This document shows positions 60,829-64,000 of a DNA stretch of 64,000 nt, piece after piece. This DNA comes from an uncultured Pseudomonadota bacterium (GTDB taxonomy: Bacteria; Pseudomonadota; Gammaproteobacteria; Burkholderiales; Burkholderiaceae_C). The notes beneath the pieces were generated by a model. It had not been told where the DNA came from. It worked only from the letters and a program-made list of their open reading frames with translations, and did not search any database. The DNA lies in contig CAMFIB010000001.1 of NCBI GenBank assembly GCA_945952465.1, positions 1,426,001 through 1,490,000 of the forward strand, written 5' to 3'. The position numbers and the translations under genes were made by a program. The first letter of the stretch is position 1. Each line of letters starts with the position of its first letter.

Positions 60829-60834
60829 TAGGCT
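60829..60834 (+). promoter_or_regulatory. -10-like hexamer TAGGCT before miaA
   Basis: TAGGCT ends 6 bases before the miaA GTG at 60841. No Shine-Dalgarno is present. Confidence 0.35.
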
Positions 60835-60840
60835 CGCCGG

Positions 60841-61791
60841 GTGTCCCCCGCCGCGTTGTCTCCCGTCCTGGCCATCGTCGGCCCCACCGCCTCTGGCAAG
60901 ACCGCCGCCGCGCTGGCGCTGGCCGCGCGCCTCCCGGTGGAGATCATCAGCGTGGACTCGGCGCTGGTCTACCGCGGCATGGACATCGGCACCGCCAAAC
61001 CCAGCACCGCCGAACAGGCCGCCGCGCCGCACCACCTCATCGACATCCGCGACCCGGCGCAGGCCTACAGCGCCGCCGAATTCGCCACCGACGCCGCCGC
61101 GCTGGTCAACGCGATTCGCGCGCGCGGCCGCACGCCGCTGCTGGTCGGCGGCACCATGCTGTACCTGAAAGCGCTGACCGACGGCCTCGCCGCGATGCCC
61201 GCCGCCAACGCCGCCGTGCGCGCTGAAATAGAGGCCGAAGCCGCTGCTCTCGGCTGGCCCGCGCTGCACGCCCGGCTGGCGCAGACCGACCCCGCCACCG
61301 CTGCCCGGCTGGCCCCGCTCGACGGCCAGCGCATCTCCCGCGCGCTGGAGGTGTGGCGCGTGTCCGGCCGCACGCTGACCGACTGGCACGCTACAAAAAA
61401 AGAAGCAAACAATTCAGCGCCGGCGCTGACCACACGTCTGATCAGCCTCGAACCGATGGATCGGGGCTGGCTGCACGAGCGCATCGCCCGCCGCTTCGAC
61501 GCCATGTTGGCGGAAGGCTTCATCGACGAGGTGACGGCGCTGCGCGCGCGCGGCGACCTGCACGCCGACCTGCCTTCGATGCGCTGCGTGGGCTACCGCC
61601 AGGCCTGGCAGGCGCTGGACGGCGACATGCCCCTGGCCGAGCTGCGCGACCGCGGCGTCTTCGCAACCCGCCAACTCGCGCGGCGCCAGCTCACCTGGCT
61701 GCGCGGGCTGGACGACCGCGCCGTGGTCGCCGCCGACGCGCCCGACGCGCTGGAACAGGTGCTGCGGCTGGCCGACGGGGTGGTCGCGTGA
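60841..61791 (+). CDS. miaA: tRNA dimethylallyltransferase
   Basis: 316 residues. Adds a dimethylallyl group to A37 of tRNAs reading UNN codons. The P-loop [31 protein letters not shown], the HHLID motif, [10 protein letters not shown], and CVGYRQAWQ near the C-terminus are typical. A small in-frame insertion ([11 protein letters not shown], residues about 185-195) is a divergent copy of the 70-bp repeat in a variable loop. Start GTG 60841. The stop overlaps the next gene's GTG. Confidence 0.95.
   Translation: MSPAALSPVLAIVGPTASGKTAAALALAARLPVEIISVDSALVYRGMDIGTAKPSTAEQAAAPHHLIDIRDPAQAYSAAEFATDAAALVNAIRARGRTPLLVGGTMLYLKALTDGLAAMPAANAAVRAEIEAEAAALGWPALHARLAQTDPATAARLAPLDGQRISRALEVWRVSGRTLTDWHATKKEANNSAPALTTRLISLEPMDRGWLHERIARRFDAMLAEGFIDEVTALRARGDLHADLPSMRCVGYRQAWQALDGDMPLAELRDRGVFATRQLARRQLTWLRGLDDRAVVAADAPDALEQVLRLADGVVA
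61389..61432 (-). repeat. Divergent copy of the 70-bp repeat (family 1) in miaA
   Basis: On the minus strand it reads GGTCAGCGCCGGCGCTG followed by an A/T-rich tail ending GTAGCG. It shares only the GTCAGCGCC core and the T-rich flank, so it is a weaker member. Confidence 0.5.
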
Positions 61792-62450
61792 GCCATCCTA
61801 TCCTCCAGCTCGAAGGCCTCGCCAAACGCTACGGCGACCAGACCGTGTTCGAGAACGCGTCGCTCCAGGTCGCACCGGGCGAATTCGTCGCCATCGTCGG
61901 CGATTCCGGCGTCGGTAAATCGACGCTGCTGAACTGCGCCGCCGGGCTCGACCACTGGGACGCCGGCCGCGTGATGCTGGCCGGCACCGACCTTGCCACA
62001 CTCAACGACGACGGCCGCGCGCTGCTGCGGCGCCGCGCGGTCGGTTTCGTGTTCCAGGCCTTCCACGTGCTGCCGCACCTCGACGTGGCGCAGAACGTCG
62101 CGCTGCCGCTGCTGCTGCTCGGCCGGCAGGACGACGCGCACGTGGCAGCCATGCTCGCCGCCGTCGGCCTCGACGGCCTGGGCCACCGGCTGCCACAGCA
62201 GCTCTCTGGCGGCCAGTTGCAGCGCGTGGCCATCGCCCGCGCACTGGTGCACCGGCCGGCGCTGCTGCTGGCCGACGAGCCCACCGGCAACCTCGACCCG
62301 CAGACCGCCGCCCGAGTGATGGACGCGCTGGTCGAACAAACCCGTGCCCACGCCGCCGCGCTGGTGCTGGTGACCCACAGCGAGGCCGCCGCCGCGCGGG
62401 CCGACCGGGTGCTGCACCTGACGGCGCGGGGTTTTCAGGAAGACCGTTGA
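61788..62450 (+). CDS. ABC transporter ATP-binding protein (LolD/MacB-like)
   Basis: 220 residues. Walker [11 protein letters not shown]-loop [10 protein letters not shown], signature [15 protein letters not shown], Walker [13 protein letters not shown] and the H-loop VTHSE form a complete ATPase of the LolD/MacB/FtsE type, which drives lipoprotein sorting or mechanotransmission. No FtsX-like permease gene lies beside it, so its partner is encoded elsewhere or downstream synteny was lost. It overlaps miaA by four bases (GTGA), an uncommon pairing. It is followed by a decayed segment. Confidence 0.87.
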   Translation: MSHPILQLEGLAKRYGDQTVFENASLQVAPGEFVAIVGDSGVGKSTLLNCAAGLDHWDAGRVMLAGTDLATLNDDGRALLRRRAVGFVFQAFHVLPHLDVAQNVALPLLLLGRQDDAHVAAMLAAVGLDGLGHRLPQQLSGGQLQRVAIARALVHRPALLLADEPTGNLDPQTAARVMDALVEQTRAHAAALVLVTHSEAAAARADRVLHLTARGFQEDR

Positions 62451-62529
62451 CCCGAAAATATGTACGTGGTGTGCCAGGCGGTGGCGCAGCTCGCGGTAAC
62501 CCGCTTCGTCGGACACTATCGCGCGGCCG

Positions 62530-62781
62530 GGCATTCAGCCGCGACCTGATCGATCTGGCCATGCAAGAGGCCGATCCCCCCAGTTGCGAGCCGCCTGCGC
62601 CAAGGCGGAAGACGCCTACGAGGTGCGAAAACCCCTCGCAGCCGCCATCGCGGCGCTCCGCAACCGACCGCACCGCCTGGCGCAATGCATGGAAGCCCTG
62701 GCCATCACCACCGTGTCGCGGGCACGGCTGTGGCAGAACGTGCTGCGGCTCGAGCGGGCCTTGGCGGTGGAGGCGGGCTGA
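62530..62781 (+). pseudogene. Remnant of a frameshifted gene
   Basis: The 371-base gap 62451-62821 has no intact gene. A frame reading SRDLIDLAMQEADPP breaks near 62580; a second frame continues with LRAACAKAEDAYEVRKPLAA and ends at 62781 with LWQNVLRLERALAVEAG, which looks like a coding helical C-terminus. The two pieces would join with a one-base shift. The pattern recalls the C-terminal helices of AbiEii-like nucleotidyltransferases, but this is only a resemblance. Nothing else was seen in the gap apart from the TACCAT hexamer at 62809. Confidence 0.35.
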
Positions 62782-62808
62782 CGTGAAGGCGCATTGCCTG
62801 CACGGCCT

Positions 62809-62814
62809 TACCAT
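62809..62814 (+). promoter_or_regulatory. -10-like hexamer TACCAT before the exported protein gene
   Basis: TACCAT ends 7 bases before the ATG at 62822. No Shine-Dalgarno is present. Confidence 0.4.
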
Positions 62815-62821
62815 CCCGACC

Positions 62822-63223
62822 ATGCCATTCCAAACCCGCTGGCTGTTGCGCACGCTTCCCCTGGCCATGCTGCTGGGCATTGCACCTTTTGCCACGGCCC
62901 AGAAGCCGATCTACCTGTGCGAGGGTGTCTACACCGATGCACCGTGCCGCGGTGGAAAGGAAGTGGACATCCTGCCCTCGCGCGGCGTCACAAGCCTCTC
63001 GGGCCGCAAGCGGGAAAGCCTGGAGGCCACCATCGAGAGCACGCAAACCGACATGGTCAAATCCCAACAGCAGGGCATCGCCGAGGCCAGCCGTATGGTG
63101 CGTTGCGACGGTCTTCAACGGCAGCGCCAAGCCATCGACGCTTCATCCACGGACTCGGCGTTACGGGAGCGTCGGTTTGCCATCCGTCAGGAACAACACC
63201 GGCTCAACTGCCGCAACAACTGA
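62822..63223 (+). CDS. Small exported protein, DUF4124-like N-terminus
   Basis: 133 residues. A signal peptide (cleavage after ATA, about residue 26) is followed by PIYLCEGVYTDAPCRGGKEV, resembling the start of DUF4124 proteins, with a cysteine pair that could form a disulfide, and a charged helical C-terminal half (RKRESLEATIESTQTD...). Likely periplasmic; function unknown. The ATG at 62822 was chosen because the signal peptide starts there; the longer frame back to 62447 has no coding character. It is convergent with eutC across a 14-base gap. Confidence 0.65.
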   Translation: MPFQTRWLLRTLPLAMLLGIAPFATAQKPIYLCEGVYTDAPCRGGKEVDILPSRGVTSLSGRKRESLEATIESTQTDMVKSQQQGIAEASRMVRCDGLQRQRQAIDASSTDSALRERRFAIRQEQHRLNCRNN

Positions 63224-63237
63224 GCCGGGGCATCGGC

Positions 63238-64000
63238 TCAGGGTGCATCCAGCACCGGCCCACCGCTTTCGTCCTTCAACCGCACCCCGCTCAGGCGGCG
63301 CTCGAACGCGGCGGCGATCAGCCAGCACAGGCGCTCCGCCGCTTCGTCATAGCCCAGGCCAGCGGCGCGGATGTTGGAGACGCAGTTGCGGTCGGCGTCG
63401 GTTCGCCCGACCTTCGGCGCGAAGGTGAGGTAGGCGCCCAGGCTGTCGGGCGAGCTGAGGCCGGGGCGCTCGCCGATCAGCATCACGCTGAGTGTCGCGT
63501 TGAGCCGTTCGCCGATCTCGTCGGCCAGCGCGACGCGGGCCTGGGTGGCGACGACGAGCGGCGCCAGCGTGTAGCGGTCGCCCAGCAAGTCGCGCAGCGC
63601 CGCCAGCAGCGGTGCCGCATGGCGCTGCACCGCGAGCGACGACAAACCGTCGCCAATGACGAAGGCGACGTCGGGCGCGCTGTGCGAGAGCCTGGTCAGC
63701 GCTTGGGCGCTGTCTTCGGCCAGCCGCCGACCGAGATCGGGCCGCCGCAGATAGGTCTGCCGCGTCGCGTCGTCCTGCGCGGCCTGGCTGGTGACCGCCA
63801 CGCAGCGCCAGCCACCGAGTTCGGCCACCAGCGCATCGACGTCGAGCTGGGTGTGGATGGCGTCGCGTGCCGCCGCGTGGGCCGCGCCAAAAGCCAGCAG
63901 CTCGGCGGTCGGCAGGCTCACGCCGCTGCGGCCCAGCGCGATGCGGGCGGGGGTGTGGCGCCGCCACGCGGTCCAGGGGTCGGGCGGCACCAGTTCGTCG
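63238..64000 (-). CDS. eutC: Ethanolamine ammonia-lyase small subunit (5' end outside window)
   Basis: 254 residues visible. The light chain of the adenosylcobalamin-dependent lyase that splits ethanolamine into acetaldehyde and ammonia. Motifs: TPARIALGRSGVSLPT at the N-terminus, YLRRPDLGRRL, VIGDGLSSLAV (B12-binding region), IGERPGLSSPDSLGAYL and the cysteine in DRNCVSNIR. A GTG at 63988-63990 is in frame, but the frame continues open to the window edge with DELVPPDPW, which fits the family N-terminus, so the real start is probably just beyond base 64000. eutB is expected upstream. Confidence 0.93.
   Translation of the reverse strand, partial: DELVPPDPWTAWRRHTPARIALGRSGVSLPTAELLAFGAAHAAARDAIHTQLDVDALVAELGGWRCVAVTSQAAQDDATRQTYLRRPDLGRRLAEDSAQALTRLSHSAPDVAFVIGDGLSSLAVQRHAAPLLAALRDLLGDRYTLAPLVVATQARVALADEIGERLNATLSVMLIGERPGLSSPDSLGAYLTFAPKVGRTDADRNCVSNIRAAGLGYDEAAERLCWLIAAAFERRLSGVRLKDESGGPVLDAP

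Overview
The window is a GC-rich, densely coded piece of a bacterial chromosome. Its gene content, gene order and dispersed repeats point to a Burkholderiales member, most likely the family Comamonadaceae (Variovorax/Acidovorax/Hydrogenophaga-like). The evidence is an RpoD with a long Ala/Lys-rich N-terminus, an orphan TctC-type solute receptor, the coaBC-dut, pyrG-kdsA-eno-ftsB and grpE-dnaK-dnaJ blocks, and two families of short interspersed repeats that I associate with this family from general familiarity. No rRNA, tRNA, CRISPR array, prophage or complete insertion sequence was found. Most of the region is housekeeping chromosome.

Layout. 1-5.5 kb: the C-terminal part of a LysR regulator, a renalase-like FAD oxidoreductase, gluQ (tRNA-Asp queuosine glutamylation), a GT17 glycosyltransferase, trmB and an RluA-type pseudouridine synthase. 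5.5-10 kb: dnaG and rpoD. 10.2-20 kb: an MdtABC-type RND efflux operon with a NodT-type outer-membrane lipoprotein. 20-26.5 kb: a lipase-like hydrolase, a small winged-helix regulator, an FKBP isomerase, then grpE-dnaK-dnaJ with a sigma-32-like promoter. 26.6-34.8 kb: dut/hypothetical/coaBC on the minus strand diverging from pyrG-kdsA-DUF1330-eno-ftsB, then a PnuC/NadR-kinase NAD-salvage pair. 34.8-41 kb: hslO, a gamma-carbonic-anhydrase-like protein, a DUF455 ferritin-like protein, a lone EAL-like domain protein, xerD, a TctC receptor and an AEC permease. 41-43 kb: an ECF sigma/anti-sigma pair and a DUF3455 lipoprotein. 43-50 kb: a nitrate-assimilation island with an FNT channel, a PP2C phosphatase-Ser/Thr kinase fusion and a 1,425-residue nitrate reductase fused to a CysJ-like NADPH flavoreductase. 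50-64 kb: a GATase, a nitronate monooxygenase, queG, tsaE-amiC, a glycine-zipper lipoprotein, DedA, mutL, a low-GC patch with an orphan small gene, a PfkB kinase, a hydrolase lipoprotein, miaA, a LolD-like ATPase, a decayed gene remnant, an exported protein and eutC (cut by the window edge).

Most notable points. (1) A roughly 70-bp interspersed element occurs about eight times. Six copies lie inside genes (gluQ, dnaG, DUF455, queG, mutL, miaA), and four of these read the element in the same frame, so GluQ, QueG and MutL share the peptide NRPQVS. (2) A second, hairpin-rich repeat forms a triple tandem array between mdtA and mdtB and encodes the N-terminus of GluQ. (3) Both nitrate-assimilation units carry sigma-54-like -24/-12 promoters, and the FNT channel is stop-to-start coupled to the phosphatase/kinase fusion. 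(4) Many genes show a TAnnnT -10-like hexamer 5-10 bases before the start codon with no Shine-Dalgarno, which suggests leaderless transcription.
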